A stretch of DNA of 64,000 nt from Camellia lanceoleosa (GCA_025200525.1 CM045758.1:5886580-5950579); one strand, 5' to 3'; shown: positions 1-11,079, counted from the first letter of the stretch. The notes: a model not told the origin generated them from the letters alone. Numbers and translations: made by a program.

Positions 1-815
1 GCACACTTGGAGATACCAAACAAGGACAATAAACACTCATTGTAAAGCTTTAAAAATCATGCAAAACATGATGCCAAATCATGCAACAAAACAAGCCAAA
101 CAAAGCATGCAAGTGGTCTAAGGTTCAAAGCAAATCAATGAGGCTTTGAACCACACTTAGCACAACCACACATGGCAATACTTAAACACTTAAAAACAGA
201 GTTTTAACACATAAAACTAAGCCTAAAGGACCACCTAGATGGCATCTAGATGACATGAATCCAAAGGCATGCATTAAAGCCAAAACATGGAGCATTTAAC
301 ACATACACTTAAAGCATTAAAGAGGCATGCTAATCAATCAAACAAACATGTGTGAAGGACTGAAATAGCATGCAAAATGGTTCCAAACCGTCAAAAATGA
401 AGCAAGCAAGGCATGCTACACACTCATGCTCTTAAGGCCAACAAGCCCAATGCAAAGAGGCTATATTAAACATGCTATGGTTGGCTCAAACAACATGAGA
501 CAGACCTAAAACATGGAAATATGAGCACAAAAACTTCACAAATGCAAGCCTAAAACATGCTAGAAGCTAAGGCATACAACCTAGGCATGTTAGAGGATCA
601 AAAGGCATTACAAGGCAACTATGCTAAGCATGCATAAGGGACCTAAACCAACTTAGAAGCATGTTATATCATGGCAATATAAGCATGAAAAACAAACCAA
701 ACATGCTCAATACACACTTAAGCACAAGCTCCCTCAAGAAGCCAAAACTTGCCCTTTTCAAGGACAACAAGGAGAGGGGGTGGCCCTCTCCTTCTTGGGA
801 CTTCAAGGCATCATC

Positions 816-851
816 TTCACCACTGAAATCCCTCAAGATTTCAGTGGTGAA
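816..851. other. Perfect 14-bp stem-loop in LTR leader
   Basis: The arms TTCACCACTGAAAT (816-829) and ATTTCAGTGGTGAA (838-851) form a perfect 14-bp stem with an 8-nt loop. The opposite-orientation copy keeps an 11-bp version near 2422-2456, and the copy at 56565-60589 has a related CCACTG/CAGTGG hairpin near 59450. All of them lie about 500 nt downstream of the predicted TATA box in the sense direction. Confidence 0.7.
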
Positions 852-1352
852 GAGATCCAAACACCAAAATCCCGGAGCTCAACAAAATAGCACAAAAAAG
901 GGGCCTTTTCAAGGCCTAAGGGTGGTCAAACTTGCTCAAAGCACAAAGTATCCTTAATAAACTATCAAGAGGACTAAAAAAAATAACTTTTTTGTATTGA
1001 ACACCAAGTACAAAAATAGTTCAAGGATAGGTCAAAATGGAGTGCAAGAATGGGGTAAATAAAGTAAGTTTCTCACCTTTGTTGACCCTCTTCACAAATA
1101 TTGATGTTGTTGGTTCTTTGAGCTTCAAACCAGTCAAAAACTTCAAGAACAAGCCTTTGGACCCTCAGTAACCAAAGGAATGTGAAACACTAGGTATTAA
1201 TGTGCAATAGTATGACACAAACACCTAGTGTTCAAAACAAGAGAGAAGAAGAGAGATAGGATGTGTATCTATCCTAACCCTAAAAACCAGAGCTTGGCCT
1301 GTCTAAAATGTCTAAAATTTTGTAACCCTAAGCCAAGAAGAGGAGCCCTCCC

Positions 1353-1358
1353 CTTATA
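1353..1358 (-). promoter_or_regulatory. Candidate TATA box of LTR (TATAAG)
   Basis: TATAAG on the minus strand lies about 490 bp inside the LTR's sense 5' end. In the sense direction it is followed by a leader containing AGCTCTGGTTTT, a motif shared with the other copies. The equivalent position is TATATAA in the copies at 51484-55289 and 56565-60589. Confidence 0.5.
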
Positions 1359-1408
1359 GGCAAGCAAAGCTTGCAAAGCTTACAAGCTAAGCTAACTAAG
1401 AGGGTCAT

Positions 1409-1432
1409 CCCTCCATACACGTGTATGGAGGG
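1409..1432. promoter_or_regulatory. 24-bp perfect palindrome with G-box core
   Basis: Two 12-bp arms (CCCTCCATACAC and its complement) meet at a CACGTG core, the G-box bound by plant bZIP and bHLH factors. The palindrome lies about 50-75 bp upstream of the LTR TATA motif in sense orientation. The same palindrome occurs at 1852-1875 in the opposite-orientation copy, directly at the insertion junction. Confidence 0.6.
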
Positions 1433-1518
1433 GAACCAAAACTATACAGCTGTCTGAAAATATCTCAAAAAGCAGCGCACGTTGTCCCAAGCAAAGAGTG
1501 TCATTTTGACAAAACTTA

Positions 1519-1574
1519 GTGCCGGTCGGCACAAAACTTAGTGCCGGTCGGCACAAAATAGTGCCGGTCGGCAC
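1519..1574. repeat. Three GTGCCGGTCGGCAC motifs
   Basis: Three identical 14-bp dyads (GTGCCG, GT, CGGCAC) start at 1519, 1541 and 1561. Related copies occur at 8973, 58037, 58057, 60279 and 60299 within other copies of the same LTR family, always in non-coding LTR sequence. Confidence 0.75.
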
Positions 1575-1924
1575 AATAAAGTGCCGATGGCAACACCAGC
1601 CAGCCGGTGGCCTCTAACCATAGCCGGTGGTATGTGGGGGTGCCTCACAAAGCATTCTCTGCCCTTCCAAGGCAAAACACAAGTGTTTGGTGCAAAACCA
1701 GACACAAGACGGTCGAGTTCGGAAGTCCTGAGGCAAGGCGCGCGAGCCGAGAACTCCGGGAACTCCAAACGAATACAAACATGGATAATCACCGAGTGTT
1801 CCAACGGTGACGTCCAAGTCTTGAGGACGGTCAAAAATGGGGTGTCTACACCCCTCCATACACGTGTATGGAGGGATGGCCCTCTTGTTAGCTTACCTTG
1901 TAAGCTTTACAAGATTGGCTCATC

Positions 1925-1930
1925 TATAAG
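1925..1930 (+). promoter_or_regulatory. Candidate TATA box of opposite-orientation LTR
   Basis: TATAAG lies 50 bp downstream of the CACGTG palindrome at 1852-1875. A CT-rich leader and the shared GAGCTCTGGTTTT segment follow at 1986-2000. This mirrors the arrangement on the minus strand at 1353-1432. Confidence 0.5.
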
Positions 1931-4829
1931 AGGAGGCCTTCTCTCCCTTATTTTAGGGTTAGACAAGTTGGAGAGAAGAGTTAGAGAGCTCTGGTTTTAG
2001 GGTTCAAGTTAGTGTATCTAACCTATATCTATACCTCTCCCTCTCTTGCCATTGTGTGTGTTTTAGGCTTAGTTTTGTGCACAAACACCTACTATCACAC
2101 CATCCTCTTGGAACTGAGGTCCTTGAGGCTTGTTTTAGAGTTTTGAAGCTGGTTTGGAGCTCAAGGGGCTGCTGGTCTACCATTTTGAAGAAAGGCTACA
2201 AGGGTAACAATTTTACCCCTTTCTTGCATTGCTTTTTTTCCTATCTCATAACTATTTTTAAGCTTAGTGTATAATACAAAAAAGTTCTATTTTTGGGCCC
2301 TCTAAATTTTTTGTTTAGAGTGTTTTGTGGTTTGGAGGTGTTTGACCCCTCTTAAGCCTTGAGAGGCCCCATTTTGTGCCTTTTTGTGTAAGCTCCGAGA
2401 CTTTGGTGCTTGGGCCTCCTCACCACTGAAATCTTGAGGGATTTCAGTGGTAAGGATGGTGCCTTGAAGTCTCAAGAAGGAGAGGGCCACCCCCTCTCCT
2501 TGTTGTCCTTGAAAAGGACCCATTTTGGCCTCTTGAGGGAGCATCATGTTTGAGTGTTTGTTGATCATGCCATAGCTGCTTTTTATGCTTATTATGCCAT
2601 GATATAACATTGTTGTGTGTTGGTTTTGGTACACCATGCATGCTTAGCATACCTACCTTGTACTGCCATGTTTATGCCTTAACATGCCTTAGTTTGTAAA
2701 CCATTATTCTAGCATGTTTTAGGCTTAGTCTTGTGAAGCTTTTGTGTTCATTTTACCATGTTTAAGGTCTGTCCATAGTTGTTTGGGTCGATCTTGACAT
2801 GCTTAGCATAGCTCTTTTACATTGTGGCTTGTTAGCCTTAAGTGTGTGAATGTGTAGCATGCTTTGCTTGCATTATTTCAGTGGTTTAGAACCACCCAAC
2901 ATGCCATTTCAGTCCACTTAACATGCTCACATGCTTGCCTTTCAATGCTCCTTTGATGCTTCAAGAGTTAGTGTTGTATACTTCATGTTAAGCATTTGTG
3001 TATGCCTTTATACTTAGAACATTTAGATGCTATCTAGGTGTGTTTTTGCCTTTGTTTTGGCATGCTTTGGGATTGTTTTAACTTGTTTTGGTCATATGCT
3101 TCATGAGTCATTTGATCCTAGTTTAAGTCCTTGGGCTTAATTGCATGATGTTTGTTTTGTTTAGTTGGTTTGGCACCTCCTATAGCATGATTTTCAGAAC
3201 TTCATTCGCATGCTAATTGTCCATGTTATGCTCTTTTCAAGTGTGCTTGAGAGTTGCTTGTTTAGTGCCTAAGTGTTGGTCCAACTTACTTGCATGCTTG
3301 TATGTATGTTTGGTCCCAATTCCTTGGTGTTTGGCCACTATTTTAGGCTTATTTAGAGTTGCCTAACCCATGTTTAAGTCCACCCCTTATTTGGTTTGCA
3401 TGCTGTAACAACGCCCGCGGGGGACCTCGCCACAGCTCGGACTCGATTTTTGTTGCGGTTCTCAATCTCGAACCAAAGAGTCCAAATCCGGCAAATCGTT
3501 TTGAAGGAAAACAGATTTTTTGAAAGAAGTGCCAAACATGGACTGCTTTGCCGATAATGAGTCGCCACCTAAATATTTTAAAATGGGAAATTTAGGAAAC
3601 CACGACTCGGTGAAAAGGCCACGCGGTCCGTCATCACCAAAGTTGGCTCAAGGAACTTAGGTACGATTAGGGAAGGTCACATCGTGAGCACCCTCTCGCC
3701 TTGGCCAAAGACCGCCTCTACTAACCATGATATCTGATTTTGAAAACATTGTATGCTCTTATTCCGGTTATTAGCCTAGGTTACTATGTGATGCTCGCAG
3801 CAAACAAGTATAGACTGGGCCGTCTGAATTGGAACTAAACATCTCATGTTTGTTTGTGAAAGGTGGTTTGCTACCCGCAGGTAGGCTTAAAATACAGATT
3901 TTGCCACAATCTAGTGGGCTTAACAAACAATTGATGAATTGCTCCAATTCAGATAACTCAATCTCCACCCACAGGCATTCAAGGCAGTTATATCACATAA
4001 GCACATAGCCTCATGGTAAGCATGCTTTCATGGCAGCACTCACACGCATGCAAGGATGCTAAAGCATAAAACTTACCTAGTACTCCAAGCCAAAACAAAA
4101 GCTGATTAGAAATCATGCATGATCCTAAAATATACAGAATGCCTAATGCAACACATGCAAAAATGCAACTATAGCAGGCTCGGCTATTCTAAACATGGTA
4201 TATGAAATGCAACAGCTAACATGTGTTCAACTTTAGAATTGAAATACAATGCAGTTTGCATGATGGGCCGAGTTCGATGCATGCAATGAGATGAATGATG
4301 CAAACATGTCATACATCGTATGCTAATTGAAATATGCCCTATATCTAACCATTCAAAGCGGTAAATAAAAGGGAGAAAGAAATGGGGTTGGAAGACATAC
4401 ATCACACTCACACACCCTTATTACATTTATGCCCTCCATGAGGGTCCGAATAAATAATAATACATTCAATAAAAGAATATACAAATCAAATAATACAAAT
4501 TCTAATTAATTAACAAATTAATTACAAAAGAATTAATCGGCGTGCAAGCCGGACCCGCTTCACAGTGAATAGTATATCCGGGTCGCTGGCGCAGAAATCC
4601 ACCGATGCCCCGATTAGCCTCGCTTGCGCTTTTCCTAATTGCGTGCGATTCTAAAAGTCGATAATTCTTCATTTTTGCCGCAACGGAGAGCAGAAAGGGC
4701 ATAGCGATGTATTTCACAAATATATGCATGTCTCGATCCTCGCCACCAATCACGCATATCGATGCATGATGGCCGAGGAGCGATTTGCACAACTCAATAT
4801 TGGGATGAATACACATGAATGCTACGAAT

Positions 4830-5650
4830 GGGATGCCTCGAAATGCGTGCCCGCGCGCAAAACCGAGGCGATGATGAAAGATGAAAATCGGATAAACCGA
4901 GGTGCCTCGGGCGCGTGCCACAGCGCAAAACCAAGGCGATGATGAAAGATGAAGGTCGGACAAACCGAAGTGCCTCGAAGTGCGCGCGGTCCACAAGCGC
5001 AAAACCGAGGCGATGCCGAAGATGAAAATCGGGTAAAAAAGTGCCTCGAAATCGTGCTGCGCACGCAAACCGAGGCGATGATATGAAGTGCGGATAAAGT
5101 GCCTCGAAATGCGCGCACGCGGGCACGCCAACCGAGGCGATGATATGAAGTGCAAATCGGATAAAACCAAAGTGCCTCGAAATGCGTGCACACGGGCACG
5201 CAAACCGAGGCGATGATGTGAAATGCAAATCGGATAAAACCGAAGTGCCTCGAAATGCGTGCACACGGGCACGCAAACCGAGGCGATGATGTACGATGCA
5301 AAATCGGATAAAACCGAAGTGCCTTGAAATGCGTGCACACGGACACGCAAACCGAGGCGATGATGAAAGAATGAAAATCGGATAAATGGTGCCTCGAGTG
5401 CGTGCTCACAGCGCCGCAAATCGAGGCGATGATGAAAGAATGAAAATCGGATAAATGGAAGTGCCTCGGGCGCGTGCCCACAGCGCCGCAAATCGAGGCG
5501 ATGAAAGAATGAAAATCGATAAATGAAAGTGCCTCGAAGCGCGTGCCCACAGCGCCGCAAATCGAGGCGATGATGAAGGAGAAAATCGGATAAGATCGAA
5601 GTGCTCAAACGCAGCGTGCCGCCGCGCCGCAAATCGAGGCGATGATGAAA
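4830..5650. repeat. CG-rich minisatellite, ~12 units of 58-74 bp
   Basis: Units begin with GTGCCTCGAAATGCGTG-like sequence and end CGAGGCGATGATG. They recur at about 4832, 4901, 4969, 5041, 5099, 5172, 5245, 5319, 5389, 5461, 5529 and 5600. Each carries a dyad of the type GTGC..GCAC. The sister LTR at 51484-55289 has only one related unit near 53385-53425, and a lone unit occurs at 5866-5910. The array therefore expanded within this copy. A long minus-strand ORF across it (4502-5767) is a by-product of the repeat. Confidence 0.9.
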
Positions 5651-6289
5651 TGCAATGAAATGGCATACGGAATGCCGGATGGACTTACACCAACATGGGA
5701 GAGCCTCACCACTCACATAGGAGGCCGTCGGGTAAAAGTCGTAAAACGCTACGCCCATGACACGCAAATCGAGGCAATGGCATAAGCATGAAAATGCAAA
5801 TTGGGCTTACGCCAACATGAGAGGGCCTCAACCACACTCACATAGGCTGCCGAATGATAAAAAGAGGTGCCTCGAAATGCGTGCCCATTGGCACGCAAAA
5901 CCGAGGCAATGCAAAAATGATCTGAATGGCTAGGAAATGATATGCAAGCATGGTAATGGAATTTCAGCACCTAAATAAAGGGGAAAACAGCCCCGAAACA
6001 AATCGAAACGACACCCGAAGCATGCATTCATCCCGAAAGTACGAAATTAAGCCCCGAAATGGCCTATAGCCATGCTATACATGCAAAATATGATCATGGC
6101 AGCAAGAACAGTAGCAAGGCAGTCCCAAATATGGCATTTTTTCAGTAATAAACATGGCCAAAATGCAAGCATAGATATGGCAACAAAAGCTCGCAAGAAT
6201 ACGGTAAAAGAGAGGACTTTCAAAGCAAGTAGTATATAGAAAATTCAAATAGAAAAATTTTCTTCTACAACATGAAAGAGGGCCCAAAA

Positions 6290-6800
6290 ATAAGCATATA
6301 TGCAGAATATGGAAGCCTCTAAATCATAAGACAAATATGCTAGAAATAGAAGGCAAAAATGAAGCCACAAGAGGGTATAACCTAAGACATGCAATCTATA
6401 CACCAAATGACCAAACCTTCTTCATGAAACATGTAAAGGGGGTCAAAATAAGACTAAAACCAGTAGGGGTCGAAGTCCTAAAACCAAACACAAATAGGTC
6501 AAAAATTGCATACAAAAAGTGGCACACTTGATGAAATTTGAAGGAGGTGGTAGATACAAAGGCCAAACGAAGTTGAGCCTATCTACAATGTTGTAGAGAG
6601 GCTCATTTTAAGCACAAAATCAGTAGGGGTCGGACCCCCAAAAACCAACACAAATAGGTCAATTTTAGCATGCAAAAATGTTACCAACTTGAAGAATATT
6701 GAAGGAACTAGTGTATACAAACACCAAATGAGGTTGAGCCCTTCTACAAAGTTGTAGAGGGGCTCATTTTAAGCCTAAAAAGCAGTAGGGTCGGAGCCCC
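6290..6800 (-). repeat. ~161-bp tandem repeat carrying a stem-loop
   Basis: The motif CAGTAGGGGTCG recurs near 6460, 6621 and 6782, a period of 161 bp. Two units carry 30-nt hairpins at 6575-6604 and 6736-6765, with stems GAGCCTATCTACAA and GAGCCCTTCTACAA against matching right arms. A homologous array occurs at 53780-54400. Confidence 0.8.
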
Positions 6801-7290
6801 AATTCTCAACCAATTAAAGTATAGAAAAGGATCAAGAAAATGCCCTAAAAGTTGGTTTTGAGGACTTACCCTTGAAGACTTGTCTTTCTTTGATTCTTGG
6901 CTCGATTTGTAGCTTCTCAACCTCTGAAATTCACCTCCTTGTTGCTGAAGTGATGGTAGGGATGGTGAGGCTAGGTGTTGATGAAGGAATGGCCTTGACA
7001 CTTGAAGCTTTTTGGAGTTTAAAGCTATGAAAATGAGGGAATTTGGTTAAGTGTTCTTGAGACCAAAATTTCTAACCTTGAAGAAGGAGGGGAGGGCCTT
7101 CAAATAGGCAAGAAGATGGGGTGTAAAAGGAGGAAAGCATCCAATCTTTCCTCTCAAATGTCCCCGGATGAGGAGACTTTGAAAAGCAGTCTGGCCGGCC
7201 AGTAGTTTTGCTCAAGGTGGTAGGCCACCACCACCATGGCGGCCACCACCTCCTATGGCCGGCCACCACCTCAAAAATCAACTTCAAAAT

Positions 7291-7543
7291 TTCGCCGACC
7301 ACCATACAAGAGTGTCCTCCCATGTGTGTAGAATAAGGCCCTGTGGTCGAATTTGGCAACACCGAACCAGAGTCACAACATAGAGCTTGGAGAGGCCCAA
7401 AAATGAAACTCACTTTCGGCCGACCACCATACCAAAGTGTCCTCCTAGATGTGTGCAACAAGGTTCCAAGGCCCTAAATTGGCAACATCAAGCAGAGTCA
7501 CAACATAGAGCTTGAAGGAGAGGCCCAAAATGAAACTCACAGC
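7291..7543. repeat. Two tandem ~125-bp units
   Basis: A unit starting TTCGCCGACCACCATAC at 7291 is repeated at 7415 and begins again at 7544. Each holds CAGAGTCACAACATAGAGCTT and GGCCCAAAATGAAACTCAC-like segments. It adjoins a diverged start of the 160-bp array that follows. Confidence 0.75.
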
Positions 7544-7599
7544 TTCGGCCGACCAAGAGTTGGTAGGGTCCTCCTGGTCCCTCATCACAGATATGTAAC

Positions 7600-8260
7600 T
7601 TTGGTTGGAAGAAAATACCCCCAAGGTGTTCAACATTGGCCCGGAAGTGAGCAAAACGGGCTCCGGAGGAGCGAAACTGGTTATCTGGGATAATTGCTGG
7701 CCTCCCACCCCCCAGTGATCTTCCTGATGTTGAAACAGAGGTACCTGCCAAGTTTGAACAAAAACTAATGAGAAATGAACGTTCGGGGCCAAAACCGAGC
7801 AAATCGGGATCCCGAAAATGGGCTGCGGGTGCCGGAAGTGGTGTTCGGCAGCGAAGTGGGTATCTGCGACCCCAGTGTCCTCTGGAATGACAAAACAGAG
7901 GTACCTGCCAAAAACCGGAGAAGATGGATGCGAAATGAAAGCTCGGGGCCCAAACCGCGCGATTCGGGGTCCGGAAAACCGGCTACAGGCACCGAAAGTG
8001 GCATACGGCCACGAAGTCGGCATCAGGGGCCCCAGTGTTCCTCGGAATGCTAAAACAGAGGTCTCCGCCAAAAACCGGAGAAGGATGATGCAAAATGAAT
8101 GCTCGGGGCCCAAATCACGCAGTTCGGGGTCCCGAAAATGGGTCGCCGGGCACCGGAAGTGGTATTCGGCTGCGAAGTGGGCATCAGGGGCCCCAGTGTT
8201 CCTCGGAACATTAAAACAGAGGTCTCCGCCAAAAACCGGAGAAGGCGGAGATGGTTGGCG
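7600..8260. repeat. 160-bp tandem array, ~3-4 units
   Basis: ACAGAGGT recurs at 7735, 7895, 8055 and about 8216, giving a 160-bp period. Units contain CTCGGGGCCCAAA and GGCACCGGAAGTGG-like blocks. The first unit, before 7735, is diverged. Overlapping ORFs on both strands are incidental to this GC-rich repeat. The remaining LTR sequence to 8581 matches 55080-55289. Confidence 0.85.
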
Positions 8261-10350
8261 TCCCGAGCCGAGGCACACGATCAAGCGGCTCAAAAACCGG
8301 AACCGGCTCGAAATGGGCAAAATGGCCTACGGCCACGAAAAGTAGCTCACGGCCACCGGGAGATAGTCTACAGGACCACTCCCTTCCCTTAGGAAAGAAA
8401 ACAGAGAAAACCAAGCCTGGTTCGCAAACCGAGACAAGGTAGAGAAAAGGGTTCGGGAGTCCGGAGGCAGGGCGCACGGCCGCGACTCTGAAACTCTTGA
8501 GCAAGCACATGATGCAACATCACCGAGCACTCAACCGGTGACGTCTGAGTCTTAAGGTCGGTCAAAAATGGGGTGTCTACACATGCTCACCTTGTATGGT
8601 TGTTTGCATACTTGCATTCTCACATTGCATTATCCATGTTGCATGCTAGCTAATATGTTTAGGATTGCATTGCATCAATGTGCATGCTTGGCCTCTTGAA
8701 GTGAGTGTGATAGAGGTTGGCCCTCCTATGTGATTATGTGCATTGCATTACATTTGATATCAAAGTGCATACTTGGCCTCTTGGGCCATCACGCATTGAA
8801 ATGCACGATTGATGGTCCGAGAACCAAGGAGCATGTCTCTTTGAGTCATACACATGATAAGGGACATGGTTGGTGCACACATTTGCATTGAATTGCATTG
8901 CCATGCAAAGTTTTGTCCTCTGCTGCTGTCAAACAGATTCTGCAGGAACTTTTGGCCGGTTGGCTGCACAGAGTGCCGGCCGGCAATACATCAATGGCCG
9001 ATGGATCAATTTTTGGCTGGTGGGCACCAATTTACAGCCAGTGATGATTCCCCCCAGCTGGTGGCACTCCCCAACATCCAGAGAAGCCACCCTAAGACTT
9101 TTGCAGTCTTCAGAGGAGTATAGCAGGGAAAACAGAGGCAGTCTATGCATGGCAGTGCGCTTCCGAGCAAGACCAAGCATGCATTGCATTGGGCTCTCTT
9201 CCCGAGGCGATTTACTGTTTTCTCTAGCTTAGTTAGTTTGTTAACTAATTAGATGGCCTGTAATATTTAATTAGCTCGTAGTTAATTAAATTTGTATATT
9301 CTTTTGGTCCCTCCGAGCGAGGGCGAATCTGTAATAAGTGTGGGTGAGTGTGTGTATGTCTTCCAACCCCCACTTCTTTCTCCCTTTTACTTACCTGCTT
9401 ATGATGGTTAGTATTAGGACATGTTTACTTTAGCATACATTATGCTATGCATGCGTGCATCCATGCATTTGTCTCACATGCATCGGGCTCGGTACATCAT
9501 GCTAACTGCATTGTACTTCAATTCCAAATTGAATACATGTTATTTGTAGCATTTCACATGCCACTTTAGGGTTAGTCGAGCCTGTTGTAGTTGCATCTCG
9601 TATGCGATGCATTAGTCACTTTAACATGAACTAGGAACATGCATGTTTGCTAATTAGTTTATTGTTTTGGCACGGAGTACGATGTAAGTATTTATGCTTT
9701 AGCATCTCGCATGAGTGTGAATGTTAACATGACAGTATGCTTACCATGTGGCTAAGTGCTTATACGAGATAAACTGTTTGATTGCCTGTGGGTGAAGGTT
9801 GGATTGTTTGAGTTGGAAAAACTCGTTGAAATCCGTGTTTTAGCCTACTTGTGAGTAGCAAATTCCAAAGCGTTTTCCAAACCAACGGATATGCAATGCT
9901 TATTTCCAAATTAGGCAATCTAGTCTATACTTGTTTGGCTGCGCGCATAACATAGTAATTTAGGTTAATAACCGGAATAAGAACACATAACGTTTTCAAA
10001 ATTGGATATCACGGTTAGTAGAGGCCGATCTACAGATCGGGCGAGAGGGGGTGCTCATAGTTGACCTTCCCCAATCGTACCCAAGTTCCCGAGCCGAGGC
10101 AACTTTGGTGATGACGGACACGTGGCCTTTGGCACCGAGTCAGGGTTTCCTAAATTTTCCTATAAAAAATATTTAAGTGGCGACTCTGTATCTGGCAAAG
10201 CAGTCCACGTTTGGCACTTCTTTCAAAATCTGTTTTTCTCAAAACGATTTGCCAGAGTTGGACTCTTTGGTTCAGATTAAGAACCGCAACAAACAAAAAG
10301 GGAGTCCGAACTGTAACGAGTGAGTTCCCTCGCAGACCTGTTACAGCAGT

Positions 10351-10830
10351 ATGTGCAGTGGATCACCTCACATTGGTTGAGGGGGTGATAATGCACCACT
10401 TTGGAGAGCACCACTAGAGAAAGTGGGGGTGACACCTCCCCATTGAGATGGGTGGGGGTGCCAACCGCCCCACTAATACATTAAGCCTTGACTTCTCCTC
10501 TTCATCAATGTATATAAATGGAGGAGGTGTTGAATAGGCAAGTGTGAGAGTAAACCAAAGAAAGAGAAGAGATGTGAGGTAGAGAGACCGTCTCTCTCGG
10601 TGTGAGCGAGGGAGACGGGTGAGTGAGTGAGTGAGGATAGTGTGAGCTCCTTCTCTATTGTAGCTTTCTGTAATCTCACAATTATTATAGTGATAATCGG
10701 TTACTCTCTCGTGGACGTAGGCATTGAGGCCGAACCATGTTAAATATGGTGTCTCTTTGAGTGTGAGTGTGTTTTTCTGCTTGGTATAATTTATGGAAGG
10801 TCTTGGGCGAGATCCCCGATCTTAATACAA
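10351..10830 (+). mobile_element. Copia-type LTR remnant
   Basis: The segment GTGGACGTAGGCATTGAGG, followed by GCCGAACCATGTTAAATAT (about 10711-10750) and GTGTCTCTTTGAGTGTGAG, is the conserved R/U5 signature of Ty1/copia (Tork/Tnt1-like) LTRs. A TATATAAATGG motif lies near 10510. No gag-pol or clear target duplication is seen, so this is a degraded solo LTR or fragment with uncertain ends. Confidence 0.55.
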
Positions 10831-10870
10831 ATGCTTGTCAGGTCTAGTATTGTCTTCTCTCATCTTTTAT

Positions 10871-11079
10871 TACAATTTCCATCCCAAATTGTTTCTCCGG
10901 CATGGAAAACGAGAACCTAAAAATAACGTGCCAAATTTTTCATTTTTTTTCCACAAATTAAAAATATTTAAAGAGACCTTTTAATTGGTGAAAAAAGATT
11001 TAAAAATTTTAGTATGAGAATACATTATTTTTAAGTTATTGTTTTCCGTGCTAGACAACAATTTGAGACGGAGGGAGTA
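10871..11079. mobile_element. Stowaway-type MITE
   Basis: The right end GACGGAGGGAGTA is the classic Stowaway terminus (CTCCCTCCGTC in reverse). Its 35-bp reverse complement matches 10871-10910 (CCATCCCAAATTGTT..CATGGAAAAC) with substitutions. TA dinucleotides flank both ends. The element is about 207 bp, AT-rich and non-coding, typical of mariner-derived MITEs. Confidence 0.75.

Larger units (their letters stand above)
1..1850 (-). mobile_element. Large LTR (family 1), partial copy cut by the window edge
   Basis: This is the terminal third of a 4-5 kb LTR. Its right end reads GGGGTGTCTACA and closely matches the ends of the complete copies at 8581, 55289 and 60589. The sequence from about 1581 to 1850 is strongly similar to 60350-60589. 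A TATA-like motif on the minus strand (1353-1358), followed in that direction by a leader-like segment, suggests that the LTR is transcribed leftwards. The flank CCCCT (1851-1855) matches the expected target inside the opposite-orientation LTR that follows, so this copy probably inserted into that one. The left end lies outside the window. No coding sequence is supported; the short ORFs are incidental. Confidence 0.8.
3404..8581 (-). mobile_element. Large solo LTR, 5.2 kb, TSD CATGC
   Basis: Boundaries are exact. The element starts TGTAACAACG at 3404, ends GGGTGTCTACA at 8581, and is flanked by CATGC at 3399-3403 and 8582-8586. It has TG..CA termini and a 5-bp target duplication but no gag or pol, as expected of a solo LTR left by LTR-LTR recombination. 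It is the longest copy here because it contains three internal tandem arrays (4830-5650, about 6290-6800 and about 7600-8260). The length and TG/CA ends recall the giant LTRs of Ogre-type Tat elements; family membership is inferred. Confidence 0.85.
1851..10345 (+). mobile_element. Opposite-orientation large LTR (family 1), interrupted by 3404-8581
   Basis: Bases 1851-3403 plus 8587-10345 form one LTR in reverse orientation to its neighbours. Its right end is the reverse complement of the TGTAACA...-type start, with CCTGTTACA ending at 10345. Bases 10130-10330 mirror 3430-3600 and 51520-51700. A TATAAG at 1925-1930 indicates plus-strand transcription. The sense 5' 0.4 kb is missing, apparently displaced leftwards out of the window by insertion of the copy ending at 1850. 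A third copy interrupts it with TSD CATGC. No internal retrotransposon genes adjoin it, so it is probably a solo LTR. Confidence 0.75.

Noticed and set aside
1581..2000. 139-codon plus-strand ORF
   Set aside because: It crosses the junction between two LTR copies in opposite orientation, so it cannot be an evolved gene.
4830..5650. CRISPR-like array of direct repeats
   Set aside because: Units are tandem and similar along their whole length with no unique spacers, and the context is a plant LTR.
4502..5767. 421-codon minus-strand ORF with repeated HHRLGLR-like residues
   Set aside because: It spans a CG-rich minisatellite inside a solo LTR. The repeat period creates open frames in several phases, no domain is visible and the sister LTR lacks it.
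7445..8345. Overlapping ORFs on both strands (175-291 codons)
   Set aside because: They coincide with the GC-rich 160-bp tandem array in an LTR. Frames on both strands are open because of composition, and no family is recognised.
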